This document shows positions 1 to 10,875 of a stretch of DNA of 64,000 nt, in pieces. The DNA is from Psettodes erumei (Eukaryota; Chordata; Actinopteri; Pleuronectiformes; Psettodidae). The position numbers and the translations under genes were made by a program. The notes below the pieces were generated by a model. The model did not search any database. It saw only the letters and a list, made by a program, of their open reading frames with translations, and had not been told where the DNA came from. How positions within the stretch are numbered: position 1 is the stretch's first letter; the number at the start of each line of letters is the position of its first letter. Where the stretch lies: the NCBI GenBank assembly GCA_016785225.1, contig JAFBJZ010000952.1, positions 3,410,001 to 3,474,000 on the forward strand. Reading direction: 5' to 3'.

Positions 1-380
1 GTCACATACACATTCAAAACAGGATAAAAAAGTTTAATCATGCATGTGTTTTTATGGTCCAGTGTCAATGTGAGCTAAGCAGCAGACCACAAAGTGAGCT
101 GAGAGTGCTCAGGGCAACACTGTGAGTGTTAACCGTCTCGCTAATTAGTGAAATCCTGTCAAAAGCGGAGCAGGACTACCACCGACAAGGGGATGAGCTA
201 TTAGCCAAGCGCCTACTTCACCCTGAGGTCCTAGCACTGATGATATCATCAACACTGACATCACAGCTTACCAAGGGAGGAGATGGATAGACAGAGGGGT
301 TATTTGGCTAATAACTATTACAGTGGAGATGCTAGATGAAGCTGAATAGATGAGGATGTTCCCCTTGTCCTCCAACTTAC
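1..380 (-). other. agrn: agrin intron (z-site intron), partial
   Basis: This is the part of the z-site intron inside the window. I searched for a microexon encoding an NEIP-like z8 peptide with AG/GT borders and saw none. A good isolated donor-like ggtaagc (minus strand, 268-274) has no matching open exon. Confidence 0.8.
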
Positions 381-468
381 CTCTTTGTAACAGCATTGTG
401 GTACTCGATGAACGTCCGCCCATCAAAGGCGACAGCCTCTGTCTCTCCTGCAGACTTCTCGTAGATGG
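381..468 (-). CDS. agrn: agrin exon: start of LG3, with neurotrypsin beta-site region, ending at the z splice site
   Basis: This 88-nt exon is phase 1 to phase 2, with acceptor ..tttcacag and donor gtaagt. It encodes TIYEKSAGETEAVAFDGRTF followed by IEYHNAVTK and a split codon. It matches human [20 protein letters not shown] and NAVTES. The exon ends precisely at the z (B) site, where neural isoforms insert 8, 11 or 19 residues. The Lys-Ser bond at 452-457 corresponds to the neurotrypsin beta cleavage that releases the 22-kDa LG3 fragment. The remaining LG3 exons are outside the window. Confidence 0.95.
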
Positions 469-1350
469 CTGTGAAAGAGGGGCCAGGGTGGGGTGGGGTG
501 GGGATGAGGGATTGCACAAAGGATGAGATCACACAATCAATAAGACAGAGGGTTCAGTTATCAGAGCCAAAGGCAATGGGATGTGAGCAAATGGGGCAGA
601 GGGGAGTGTTAGTGCGTTTGTAGTTTTAATTAACGTGAAAGGGACGGCTGGCCACACGCACAAGGTTAATGGTGAAGGCAGCGTCTGAGTGTGTAAGACG
701 GATCGGACCAGAGCGAGAATGTGTCTGGCAGAGTGACGTGAGGATGATGAAAGCCATGTGCAACTCTTGAAAGGAGCATTTCATGAATATTCAAGTGACA
801 CATTTCATCATTTCATAACCACTGCTTTAGTTTGGAATCAATATATAACAGCCCGGACATAAAAGAGACGAACATGTCTAATATCAACATTATTACCTTG
901 CCTAGACAGAATGCAATAGAAACAAAGGCCTTATGAGCAGAAAAGAAATTAGAGTAGTTGTTCAGCATTCATTGCAGAAAGCCTGGAACAAGACGTGTTA
1001 CATAAAGCATCAATGATTTCAGTCCCACTCATGCTTCGCTTTAAAAGCAGCCAAAATGCTGCCAGGTACCCTTCCAGGGTAAAGCCAAATCCTTTTGGAT
1101 GAGGAAATGGAACAATGTGTACAGTAACAATGATTGATTGCAGGTGCACATAGCCATGATAAGGTGGTCTCAAGCAAGCAAGTAGTGTTAGCCACTGGCT
1201 TACACACACACCAAATATACCAAGCCTTACAAATATATTAACAAATGCGTGTAAGCATCAGAACCTTCATGTAGCTCATTAACCTGAAGTAACATAAAGA
1301 CAACTGTGCAAGGACAGATTGAAGTTGACAGCAATGACAGCGATACTCAC
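469..1350 (-). other. agrn: agrin intron
   Basis: This 882-bp intron lies between EGF4 and LG3a. A G/T-rich run at 484-506 (plus strand) is the C-rich tract upstream of the LG3a acceptor. I see nothing else recognisable. Confidence 0.85.
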
Positions 1351-1534
1351 TGTTCTGACAGTGTCCTCCGGAGAAACCATTGAGACAAACGCACTCGTAG
1401 GTGTCCAGCTGGGGGCTGCACTGCCCGCCGTTGTGGCAGGGCTCCTGAGAACATGGGTGGTTCGGGAACATGGCAACGTTGCTGGAGCGCAGGGCATTCT
1501 CCTCGCTGAGGATGGAGGTACCCATCAGAATGAT
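1351..1534 (-). CDS. agrn: agrin exon: end of LG2 and EGF4
   Basis: This 184-nt exon is phase 0 to phase 1, with acceptor ..gctcccag and donor gtgagt. It encodes IILMGTSILSEENALRSSNV, AMFPNHPCSQEPCHNGGQCS, PQLDTYECVCLNGFSGGHCQ. The first part ends LG2, and the six-cysteine block is EGF4, which precedes LG3 in agrin (human HPCLNGASC..CLCPGGFSGPHC). Confidence 0.95.
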
Positions 1535-3469
1535 CTGGGAGCAGAAAACACAGGGTTAAAGAGGCCTCTGAGAATTATGCACATACATTCAAGGTCAGCT
1601 TACTTGTGATGGTTAAAGCTTTTCTGTGAAAACAGCTGTATAATGTCTTCTGTGGCACTGGTCAAGTGTAATCAAGTCTGGGAAAATAACCCCAATGATG
1701 TCATCAGCTGCTATCTTGGCTTGGGGCTTGGAGACTTCACAGTCACACAACAGAATGCCTGCACTGAGGCATGGCATTGAAATACAGGACACTGACCATG
1801 CAGTGAGGGTCTCACAAAAGTGGACTGTGTTACTGGGGTTTGATCAGATTTAATAGTGGCCTGGCAGCAAACAACCCCACAGTGATCACTGGATTTTGAC
1901 TCAAAATGTTGGTAAATCCTGATTCCTGATCCACAGAAATATGCAGCATCAGCTTTATTACAGCTGAGCCCTGCTGAACACAAATAACTTTCTAACTTCA
2001 GTAGAAAATTGTGTGATCATCTTCATGTGGTCATTCATAGTATGAAGCTAAGTGAGAAAATATGTTTTCACCGCCTTTAACACATGGCAGACCATAAACT
2101 GTATATAATGGATAGAAAATCTACCTTATACACCATCCTGCAGTAAGGATAAATTACAGTTCAAGGTCAGTCACAGTCCCTCAAAGCTCATTTTGAGTCT
2201 CTAAATTGACAGACAAGATTTTCCTACATTTCCAACAAATCTGCCTGCAAACCTAACCTAAATCATCTTAATCTCATTAATCACTTCTTAAAACCCATTT
2301 TCAAAGACGTGGGTTTATGTAACACTCTTAAAATAATTGTTTTTGACCTTCCTTTGGAGAGTTACCTTTGTGATTCTTGTCTTGCATTTACATCTCTTTA
2401 CCAACGTTCTGTTCATTGCTCGTGCTGTCAGATGTATCTGATTTAATTTTTCTCTCCTTCGCATAACAAATGAAGATTAACATTTGTTACCACTCATGGT
2501 TGTTGTTCAAATTAAACAATCGAGTTATGGGTCTTTTTCTTTTGTGCTGACTGATTATTAAAACGAATTATCACAGCACATACACAGCAAATAATGGTGA
2601 TAGCATGGATTCAGTTTAATGTGTGCTTCCTCTGACATGAATGCCACACAGTCACCATGAGAAAACGCATTGGAAATGAGGTGTTGATACAACAGACAAG
2701 TTAAACAGTACATCAAACTGACAGTGCATACCATCTTCATTATAATTAACTATTCTCTATGGGCCAAATAAGACAAACACCACATTTAGGTTTTGATTTG
2801 CTCAAAACTGTCAAGGGAAAGTTTGCAGAAGCGAGCTAATGACAAGTTTGCGTAAACAGAAACATCCTGCCTTTGTTCTGCTGGGTTATTTTTGGCACTC
2901 ACAGATGAGTTTTTTGCTGGAAAGTGGAGAAAAAAAACTGGAGAGCTGTCAGGGAAAGATCAGAGAACAGAAAAATGGAGGCACTTCAAAATGTGCATTC
3001 TATTATTAGTGCATGCTAATCCAAATGAGCAAAGCCACTGCCCGTCACAGTGCGGGTTTATAATGGAAAATTACTAATGTGGGGGTCTGTAGTATGACAG
3101 CCGGACAGCTAATAACTTATCGTTTGACTTTGCTTCTGTATGTCTGAGGGACCAAGGGCCCCGCGTCATTAAAATAACACACTGTATTAGCAGAATTCAT
3201 AAGCAGAACAAATGACACAGTGCTTCATTATGGGGCCACTATTGCAGCACAACGATGCTGTTTGCTGCTGCGAATGGAGAGCTGTGTGACTGCATGGCAA
3301 TCTGTGTGTGTGATCAGACTTGTAAATACAGTTTTGTCTACACATTTACACATCTATGTACACATTTAAACTTCTGTCTCTCTCTCCACTTTCCTCCCAC
3401 AATAAAAGCAGAAATGCCCCAGGAAACAACTTAAGAAAAAAAAAGTAACAGAAGTTTTTAAACATTTAC
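1535..3469 (-). other. agrn: agrin intron
   Basis: This 1.9-kb AT-rich intron lies inside LG2. I see no coding potential, repeats or RNA genes. Confidence 0.85.
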
Positions 3470-3586
3470 CCTTTGGATTGTTCCCTTGAAGCCATCCGTG
3501 AGTGCAGCGGCTCTTGCTAGTCGGCTGTAATCAGGAGCTCCACCAACGAAGAGAGACTCTTTGAGGTTAAGATCTACGTGCAGATT
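3470..3586 (-). CDS. agrn: agrin exon: LG2, part 4 (after the y site)
   Basis: This 117-nt exon is phase 0 to phase 0, with acceptor ..ctcatcag and donor gtaaat. It encodes NLHVDLNLKESLFVGGAPDY, SRLARAAALTDGFKGTIQR, matching human [20 protein letters not shown]. It follows the y microexon and carries the later LG2 strands. Confidence 0.96.
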
Positions 3587-5513
3587 CTGATGAGACAGGA
3601 CACAGAGTTACCAGTTTTCAACTGGTAAGCTGGAGCAGTGCATTATGAAAAATGCTCCACATACTGTATGCCTATATAAAATCCTGTATTTTATCTTTTC
3701 CATATCACATCTGCAGTGTCTCTCAGGGCTCCTCTATTCACCACATAATGCTTTATGGTTTTATTTTAGTAAGGGGAGTTATCTGTTTGTGTCCAGGGAG
3801 CCTGACATAAGTTGCATGCTTTTAGTCTAGTTATAGAGTGCGATTAATATATTAACTTTGCAGACATGATAAAGTCATATAGATTGTCACATAAAAAAAG
3901 GACATATCCATATTGTAACCAGCAGACACTTTAACTGCACTTCCTTGCCCTCCTTCCATGTCAATACCCTTGATACATTACAACATAATTGATTCTATGT
4001 CTCTCAGAGAGAGTGGTCAATTATCCTCTATCTGTGAGACATAAAAAGGGACCACAAAGGGAAATCAGGAGCAGGCTGGACTTGAGATATGGATGGTTCT
4101 TCACAGACATTTCTAATGAATGGCTGATTATAAGCACCGACCTTTCAAACAGTTGAGTGTGGAGACACATTAATTGCAATTCATTTGCACGGCAGACGGC
4201 TATGAAATTCGATTCTTTCCACCAAACCTTTGGGACAATTGCTTTGCATTAGCAAGGTGCCACTTCCTGCTTTTGCATGGAAGAGGCGGCCCACTTCAGA
4301 AGGAAGGAATTAATGATCTTTATTTTATGTAGGGCAGTAATTGCCAGAGGGGTAAAGTGGAGTTAATTGCTGGAAAAATGATGGAAGGGGCCAAATAAAC
4401 AGGCTTTGTGCAGGCAAGCTGGCACCAGCTCGGCTTTTATTTAGGATGGGATTTGGAGTGCAGGAGGCAGCGGTGCCTGGCTGAAGCCTGGGGCTGTGTC
4501 ACTGCACCTTGAACCACTTCCAACAGAAACAGGGTGGGGACCATGGCCAAAGCTGCTGGACCCAGCTGTGGCTGGTGTCTCTAGGCTCAGGCAAAAGTTG
4601 CCACCAACTGCAGGGCAAAGTTGGCCACCTCAGGCTCTTTATGTCGACCTCAATGCTCTGCAACACTCCCTCTGCAGTTAAAAATTACTGCAGCATATTG
4701 AATTTGCTCAAAACTTTGATTTCTGATCTAGTATGAGATGTTACATCTTTACTATGTATTACTCTAGAATTTGAGAATTTCTGTTACTTTCCTATGACTC
4801 TAAAGTGAGATGTCATGCAGTGAGGTGGTGCATCATGTTCTGATTTGTCCCAAACGGGTAATAATCTGCACCTGGTGAAAGAAGGCGGCTGGTTCCATGG
4901 AGTGATTCTTGCTCAGTTGATGCTCAGTGAGTGTTGTTTGTGTTAGGGGCGAGCGAGTGGGTGAAGGAGTGAGCGACTTTATGATATTATGGAGAATCGT
5001 TCCTGTTTGCAAAAGAAGTGAGAGCAGATGACAAAAGAACAGCCCAGCTTGGCTTGGCACCTCACCGTCTTGTTCCCTCCCCTCCGCTCACATCCCTTCT
5101 TCGCTCTCACTTTTGCGACAGCCACGCGGCACTGGCGTGATATCTCCGCCTACGCCAGACTAATGAAGACGTTTCTTTGTTGCTAAAAAACAATGGCCGT
5201 CACAAAGATGACTGCCTTCTCTCCTTTTTCCCTCCCACCTTCCCACTCCCTCCCACCCCCACAGCAGATGGACCGAGGTGAAAGCCAAGCCGTGTTCTTT
5301 AACAGCATCTTTACTTCAGTGCTGTGTGTGTGTATGGGCTCATGAGATGGCAAAGTTTTTCTACAGAACTGGCACCTGTTAAGCTACCCACCGCTCTGCA
5401 GAAGGACCTTTTTTCCTCTATACTGTTGTGTATGGAGAGATGAGGGTGAGAGGACATAGTGGACGACTCAAATGAAATATGGGCAAAGGTGTGACCGGGG
5501 CTTGTCTCATTAC
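3587..5513 (-). other. agrn: agrin intron downstream of the y microexon
   Basis: This 1.9-kb intron begins (gene orientation) with the YCAY cluster at 5,432-5,494. A stretch near 4,190-4,430 is rich in TAATT-type motifs and looks like a candidate non-coding element. Nothing coding is seen. Confidence 0.85.
5432..5494 (-). promoter_or_regulatory. agrn: YCAY cluster downstream of the y microexon (candidate NOVA site)
   Basis: On the gene strand, seven YCAY tetramers (at 5,491, 5,479, 5,472, 5,459, 5,446, 5,440 and 5,432) lie within 20-82 nt after the microexon, where about one would be expected by chance. NOVA proteins bind YCAY clusters and promote inclusion of agrin y and z exons in mammalian neurons when bound downstream. 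The motif count is observed; the function here is inferred. Confidence 0.5.
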
Positions 5514-5525
5514 CTTGCGTGATTT
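5514..5525 (-). CDS. agrn: agrin y-site (A4) microexon encoding KSRK
   Basis: This 12-nt phase 0/0 microexon reads Lys-Ser-Arg-Lys, flanked by an AG acceptor (..aaataag) and a GT donor (gtaatg). It lies between the LG2 exons at 7.3 and 3.5 kb, which join in phase 0 with or without it. KSRK is the exact four-residue y insert of mammalian agrin, which confers heparin binding and changes dystroglycan affinity in neural isoforms. The acceptor is purine-rich, and its pyrimidine tract sits about 27 nt upstream (5,553-5,570), as in many regulated exons. YCAY motifs cluster just downstream (5,432-5,494). Confidence 0.88.
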
Positions 5526-7279
5526 CTTATTTCCAGACAGCACATCATCATCAGAGAAGGAAAGAAAATAGGGGAGGAAGAGAGTTATTAGGGGAAGACT
5601 AGTAAGTGTCTGTGCAGAGAAAGGCATGCAGAGCTACTGTAGGCAAGTGAAGAAGCCCACAAAACACCCACACACACACACACACACTCACACATACACA
5701 CACACAAGCACGCACCGGGCACATCTGTAAGAGCATTAAACACAGCAGCAGTGTAGCATAGTGTAGACAAGTGAGATAAGTACATTAAATAAAAATATAA
5801 TAAAAAGTGAATGATCCACTTTTCTGCACATGCACCCTTGCATCATATACTGTAAACGTACAGTCACCAAGCTGTGCCAGTGTGTGTTTACACTTAAGAG
5901 AGTGAATGCAAATAAGACGTTGAGTCTAAGAAGGCCATGCATGAAGCAGATGGTGCCATTAAGAAAAGATGAAAAGGAAAAAAAAAAAGATGAGAGACTG
6001 TGAGTAGCGCCACTCAACCCAGTCTCATTTACAGACTGCTGCCATTCAATGAGAGGTGAAGTCCATTTTTATTTTCTCCTATCCGTACCTATGTGCCTTT
6101 GAAAGTACATGTTCTCCATCATGCTGGCAGCCTGAGCCATCTTTCATATGATAAACACTCCCAGCATGCAATATGTATTCACAGACGTGCGTGTGTGTGA
6201 CCACCTTTGATATGATGTGGGCGCTCTCTGAGCAATGCGTACTGTAACTCCCTCCCAGTTCTTAAAGCAGGAGTAGGAGAGACTTAACTGAGAGCCACAC
6301 TCGATGGGGTCTGTGCATTGATCTCCATAACTAGTCCCAGCTCATCCCTTTCACTCCCCCCCACCTCCCCACCCAGCCTTGCTTTTTTGCCTTGCTCTTC
6401 TCTTTTAATAAGATTTTCTGCCTGTGTTGCTGGAGTAAAACACAATTACCATACGGACGATGGGAGGCAGTGGGGGAAGGACAGAGCGGTGAGAGAGAGA
6501 AAAAAAAAGATGAGCATTGCGTCTCAGAGGAAGAAGATGGAGTTGACAGAGTGCATGTTGATAATCACAAATTACACTGTTTAATATAATTGGATGACTT
6601 ACAGGCTTATCAAACTATTAGATCGCCTTCATTTGGAAGCGTGTACCTGCTTTATTGGTCTAGACGCACGGCTGAGGAGTTTCATTACGCTATCCGAGCT
6701 GCTGCTATCTCCTTTATCGGCCTCTACCTCCCCAGACACCACCTCAAAGGCTGAATTTATAAAATTGACTGTATACCATCAGTAAAAGCTGCTTTTTCTG
6801 TCTGTATGCGACACCAAGTTTTATCTCTAGCATGTCGGCAAGCTGGAAGGCTGAAAGTGTCTTTCTTTTTATATTGAATCGGAATTACAGGACTTCCAAA
6901 ATTAAGACAGCTTGTCAAACTGTCTCTGTACATCTGGAGCCTTCCCTCTTACCTTAATGGATGCCGGGAGACAGTGGCATATTTTCAGCAAGTCAAGCCG
7001 GCGAAACCGCACTGGTGTGAGCCGGTGTGGAAAACCTCAGAAAAGCCAGAAAGCTGCTGAGTCAACTGTGCCTGAGGCAGCAAGTTGAACCGCTTAAACA
7101 AAAAGGAGCGCTAAAACCCAAGGTTGTGGCGGTGACGTGATAAAAACACGCAAATGATCAAACAAGTACAGTATACACAACGCAAGCAAGACTAAGCAAA
7201 GCTGAGGGGCCCATCACGCTCGCATTCTATAAAAGCAAGGTAACCGTTTGCAGGCACTTGTCAGGTTGCTCCATCTTAC
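5526..7279 (-). other. agrn: agrin intron upstream of the y microexon
   Basis: This 1.75-kb intron contains the CA repeat at 5,669-5,706 and the distant pyrimidine tract of the microexon at 5,553-5,570. The rest is unique, non-coding sequence. Confidence 0.85.
5669..5706. repeat. CA/GT microsatellite
   Basis: Slightly interrupted (CA)n tract in the intron upstream of the y microexon. Confidence 0.9.
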
Positions 7280-7391
7280 CGGCGCCTCTCCTCGGACAGG
7301 ATCCTTCCTGTTCACCATGATCTCTCCTTTGCGGTTGGAGCGCTCCAGGTTGATGGTGTTCCACACATTCAGCTGGATTGGTTCTTTACTC
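7280..7391 (-). CDS. agrn: agrin exon: LG2, part 3 (ends at the y splice site)
   Basis: This 112-nt exon is phase 2 to phase 0, with acceptor ..gattcag and donor gtaaga. It encodes SKEPIQLNVWNTINLERSNR, KGEIMVNRKDPVRGEAP. It ends exactly where mammalian agrin has its y (A) splice site (human GESP|KSRK). A (GT)n tract lies directly upstream of its acceptor in gene orientation. Confidence 0.95.
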
Positions 7392-7396
7392 CTGAA

Positions 7397-7410
7397 TCAC
7401 ACACACACAC
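7397..7410. repeat. short CA tract at LG2 part 3 acceptor
   Basis: On the minus strand this is a (GT)n run ending six bases before the exon at 7,280-7,391. Confidence 0.85.
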
Positions 7411-7561
7411 GGACATTCATGTGAGACATAAATCAGGAAAAAAGGGCTCGTTAAAATATTGCAGCTGTATGTTGGATGTAGCGTAAAATTTTGCAAAAGC
7501 TGAATGTTTTAGATGTATTTTCACCGAGTCGATTAATTAGAACCTTCTTAGACATGCTAAC

Positions 7562-7726
7562 CTGATGGTAGCGGGTCCCTTGCCCAGGTCGTAGCGGAAC
7601 TCGAGGATCCCATCGTTGAGGGACAGAGAGATGAAGTCTCCCTTTCCGTCTGATTTTTGGCCGTTGTAGAAGATCAAACCGTTGGAGTCGTTGGCCATGA
7701 GAACCACTGTCATGCTGACCTTTTGA
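7562..7726 (-). CDS. agrn: agrin exon: LG2, part 2
   Basis: This 165-nt exon is phase 2 to phase 2. A second AG lies seven bases downstream, but the acceptor ..actgtag at 7,727-7,728 is chosen because only it keeps frame with the preceding exon and gives DLRQKVSM (human DLGEKMAL). It encodes VSMTVVLMANDSNGLIFYNG, QKSDGKGDFISLSLNDG and LEFRYDLGKGPATIR. The QK.DGKGDF.SL.L block is close to identical in human LG2. The donor is gttagc, slightly off consensus. Confidence 0.95.
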
Positions 7727-8058
7727 CTACAGTCACAGCAAAGGCAAAGTCAGTTAACACATGCAAGAGTCAAGGACACACTGCCACACCTACCCTGCGT
7801 GCTTGTTTACTTGCTTTTGGTGTGTTTGTACTCTTTCTATATGGAAACTGGATAGAGATACTGTGTATTCTACATGCTAAGCCCTAGATAACGTTGTATT
7901 TGTGTAACCCTCATTGTCAATTCAGCTCAGGCTTAAAGGAGGAGCACTGCCTTGGGCACAGAACAAGCTCTATGAAAACTACATGATATCCTGTGTTCAG
8001 CGTTACATGCGGCACAAGGCTTGCCCGTGCGGGTTTCATGCGGAGACGTGGGACTTAC
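7727..8058 (-). other. agrn: agrin intron
   Basis: This 332-bp intron lies between the first two LG2 exons. I see nothing else in it. Confidence 0.85.
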
Positions 8059-8149
8059 CGCAGATCATACCCGTAGAGATGGAGCCCCTTCAGCTCCAGG
8101 TAAGAGTCCCCGTTAAACAGCGGCATGTAAGCCCCTCTCCTTTCAGCCA
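8059..8149 (-). CDS. agrn: agrin exon: LG2, part 1
   Basis: This 91-nt exon is phase 1 to phase 2, with acceptor ..ttttcag and donor gtaagt. It encodes VAERRGAYMPLFNGDSYLEL followed by KGLHLYGYDLR. SYLELKGLH aligns with human SHLELRGLH at the start of LG2. The exon is small, and its frame was fixed by the phases of both neighbours. Confidence 0.92.
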
Positions 8150-10740
8150 CTGAAAAAACAAAGAGACTATATTCATCCTCAGGTCCCGTTTCTTGTTGCT
8201 GACAGAATAGAAATTCAGGGATAGTCGGTACATCTTTGAGGGACCTGTCAGCGTTATGGAAAGATATGGATTTATGTTTTCATAGCCTTTAGGATTAAGA
8301 CTTTCATTCAACAGATATTCAACCAAAAAAACACAAAAAACCTTATGCCAGACTGATTACACAGGCCGCCACAGTATAACAAAGAACCTTTGGAGACATG
8401 TAGAGTTTAACACCACAGCCGGGACCCATGAAATAATGCAGCCATTGTATTTTGGCAGGCCTTTTTACAAATTCATGTCTTTGTTAACGGGTGTACGTCT
8501 GGCTGTCCCGTTTCTGGCTGTATGCAGTGATTAGGACAGGCACTGTGCCATCCTTCTAACAAGTGGCTTGACATTAAAAATCATTCAAGTGTCACCCGGG
8601 GGTATGTGTTTATAGTGTTGTTTTACAAAAAAAAACTACCATCATTCAGAGGCATGTGCGATACTAGATGCTCCTGCACTCACACGCAGACACAAACTGA
8701 CACACAAACCAACACACATACCTATGTAGTCAGCAAGAAGGCTTTTATTTGTAATTGACTGGGATTAGCTGAGTCGAGTCAGGATGGAAAAGGCAGACGG
8801 AGATGAGAAAGCTAATTAGCTATTGTGCAGAAGACTGCTAATGATGATGGGACGCAACACTTAGGAGAGGGGAAAATAGTCTTGCGCGAACAAGAAGGAA
8901 TTTTGCACAATGCTATTAGAGTAACAGATCTGCTCAGAAAGGAGTTTCTCGTCGAGAACAGTGCTGGGGGCTTTTTCTGTCTCACCCTGTGCTCAAAATA
9001 AAAGCGCAGTGATCAATAAGTCACCAGAGGTCCACGCAGTTGAAAGAGCCGAGTGACCAGGAAAACCCGCATGACGTACGAGGGAGTCAATCTCAGTGAA
9101 AAGTTGAACTTTTCACAGCCACGCACAAACGAGACAGAAATAAAGTCTCAAAAGCAATCTGTTGCATCTATAGCTGAGGTAGATGGTGAGCTGCGAGGTC
9201 ATTGTTTGTATTTGAGCAAAATTACCTGGGCATTACTCGCTATAAAATCCATTAAAACAATATAAAATAAGGAAAGACAATAACAAAGCAGTTGAAATGA
9301 ACATTTCTGCCAGTTAAAAACTTTGTAGCTGCAATCAAACCTCCTGGAGCAAAATCAATTAGCTCTTCAACAGAGTTGCTTGAACTGTGAATCAGACAGA
9401 CACACACACACATACACACAAAAATGAGCTGGTCCCTGGCTTATTGTAGCTGCAGTCCAGATTGTAAAACACTGCTGAAATTCAAACTCTCCCCTGCAGT
9501 TAATTTTTCAAGGACTGGCTTAGTCCAAGTCTGGCTTTCATCACTAAATTGTAATTATTTACACTATCACAGGGTAACAGCACTGAGGAAGGCAGACCAT
9601 TCAATACGATTGGAAAAGCACTGAGAAAAGTCCTTGATGGTGAATATTACAGCTGCACTGACCAAACCCGGCAGAACTGAAATGGAAACCACCACTCAGG
9701 TGAACACATGCTCACACTTGATATCACGACTAATTCACCTTCACGCTTCTGAGTGTGCTCTGAGCTACCTGTCTTTTTAACTGTTCTCAGTGCAGCCCTC
9801 AGAGGTTATATCCGCCTGGCTCCCACCTTATCTCTGAGCTCCTGTCTTGGGCTGACACTCTGGCTGACTGACGCTCCCATTAATCACCACGGGCAGGGAG
9901 GACTGATGCGATTAGTCATCTCATTGATTCCTGTGTAAAAATAGCCTTTTGGAATGGGAGACGCTCTCGCTCACACAGCATTGATTTTGGTTCACCTCAA
10001 TTTTCACCTGCTAACCAGGACTCGGGGCTTGGAAGGAGGCTGTTCCCATCTAGTTTTTCTGAATTATTCCCAGGGGCATGTCTCCCTTTTGTTAGGAATG
10101 TGCATAATAATTTGTCTCTTTCATTCACAGTTGCAAATAGTCAGCAAATAGACTTCTGCAAACCTTGATGACAACATCTACAAAGGCAGAGGGGGAAGAA
10201 ACAGGGGCAGACTTCAGAATGTCACACTGCCAAAAGTGCTAATGATGAACTTCAAAAGCAGCTGAGCTATGCTCTGGTCTTTTCCCCAGCCGTGGCCCGG
10301 TTCTGCCGTGTTTGTAGCTAAGTAGGAACAAACATGTTTGAACACAACACCTGTGGGCGAATCGGCAGGGAGGGAGGGAAAGAGGAAGTCTGCACCTCGC
10401 TGCCGCTTACCCGCTAACGAGCGTGGCTGAGTCGATGTGGCCGACGGGGCCAATCATTTCCCTCAGTTCTGCATGCAGCCCACCAACTCACCAATCCCCT
10501 TTCACCCTGAAGGTACCCCCCCCCCCACCAATTCATGTGTTTGATCTCCATTTTTGATTCAGGATGGATGGAAATGTCCAGGGCGGAAAGAAAAGGGGAG
10601 GAAGAGAGGCTAAAAGGCAGGCGGTACTCCAGCTGACTCCAGACCAAAACACTGGTGCACCTCCATGAGACCCGGAGGGAAGTAAGAAGACTGGGGCATG
10701 AAGTGATGAAGTTACAATACACAGGTTTTGGTCAGATTAC
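8150..10740 (-). other. agrn: agrin intron
   Basis: This 2.6-kb intron lies between EGF3 and LG2. It holds short CA-rich patches (around 8,685-8,720 and 9,400-9,420) and a C run at 10,507-10,516, and no coding signal. Confidence 0.85.
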
Positions 10741-10875
10741 CTCTTTCGCAGTGCTTCCCTTCACGTCCCATGGGACACTCGCATTTGTAACCTCCTTCGG
10801 GCAGCGCCTGGCACTGGGACGATGGATGGCACCTGTTGGGCTCGCATGGGTCGTGGACATCAGCGCAAGTTGGAC
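10741..10875 (-). CDS. agrn: agrin exon: end of EGF2 and EGF3
   Basis: This 135-nt exon is phase 1 to phase 1, with acceptor ..atgcccag and donor gtaatc. It encodes GPTCADVHDPCEPNRCHPSS, QCQALPEGGYKCECPMGREG, KHCER. Six cysteines form EGF3 between LG1 and LG2. It matches human GPTCADEKSPCQPNPCHG and CPLGREGTFC. Confidence 0.95.

Noticed and set aside
262..300. Donor-like ggtaagc on the minus strand as a z-site exon end
   Set aside because: The sequence upstream contains an in-frame stop in the required phase and does not resemble known z peptides.
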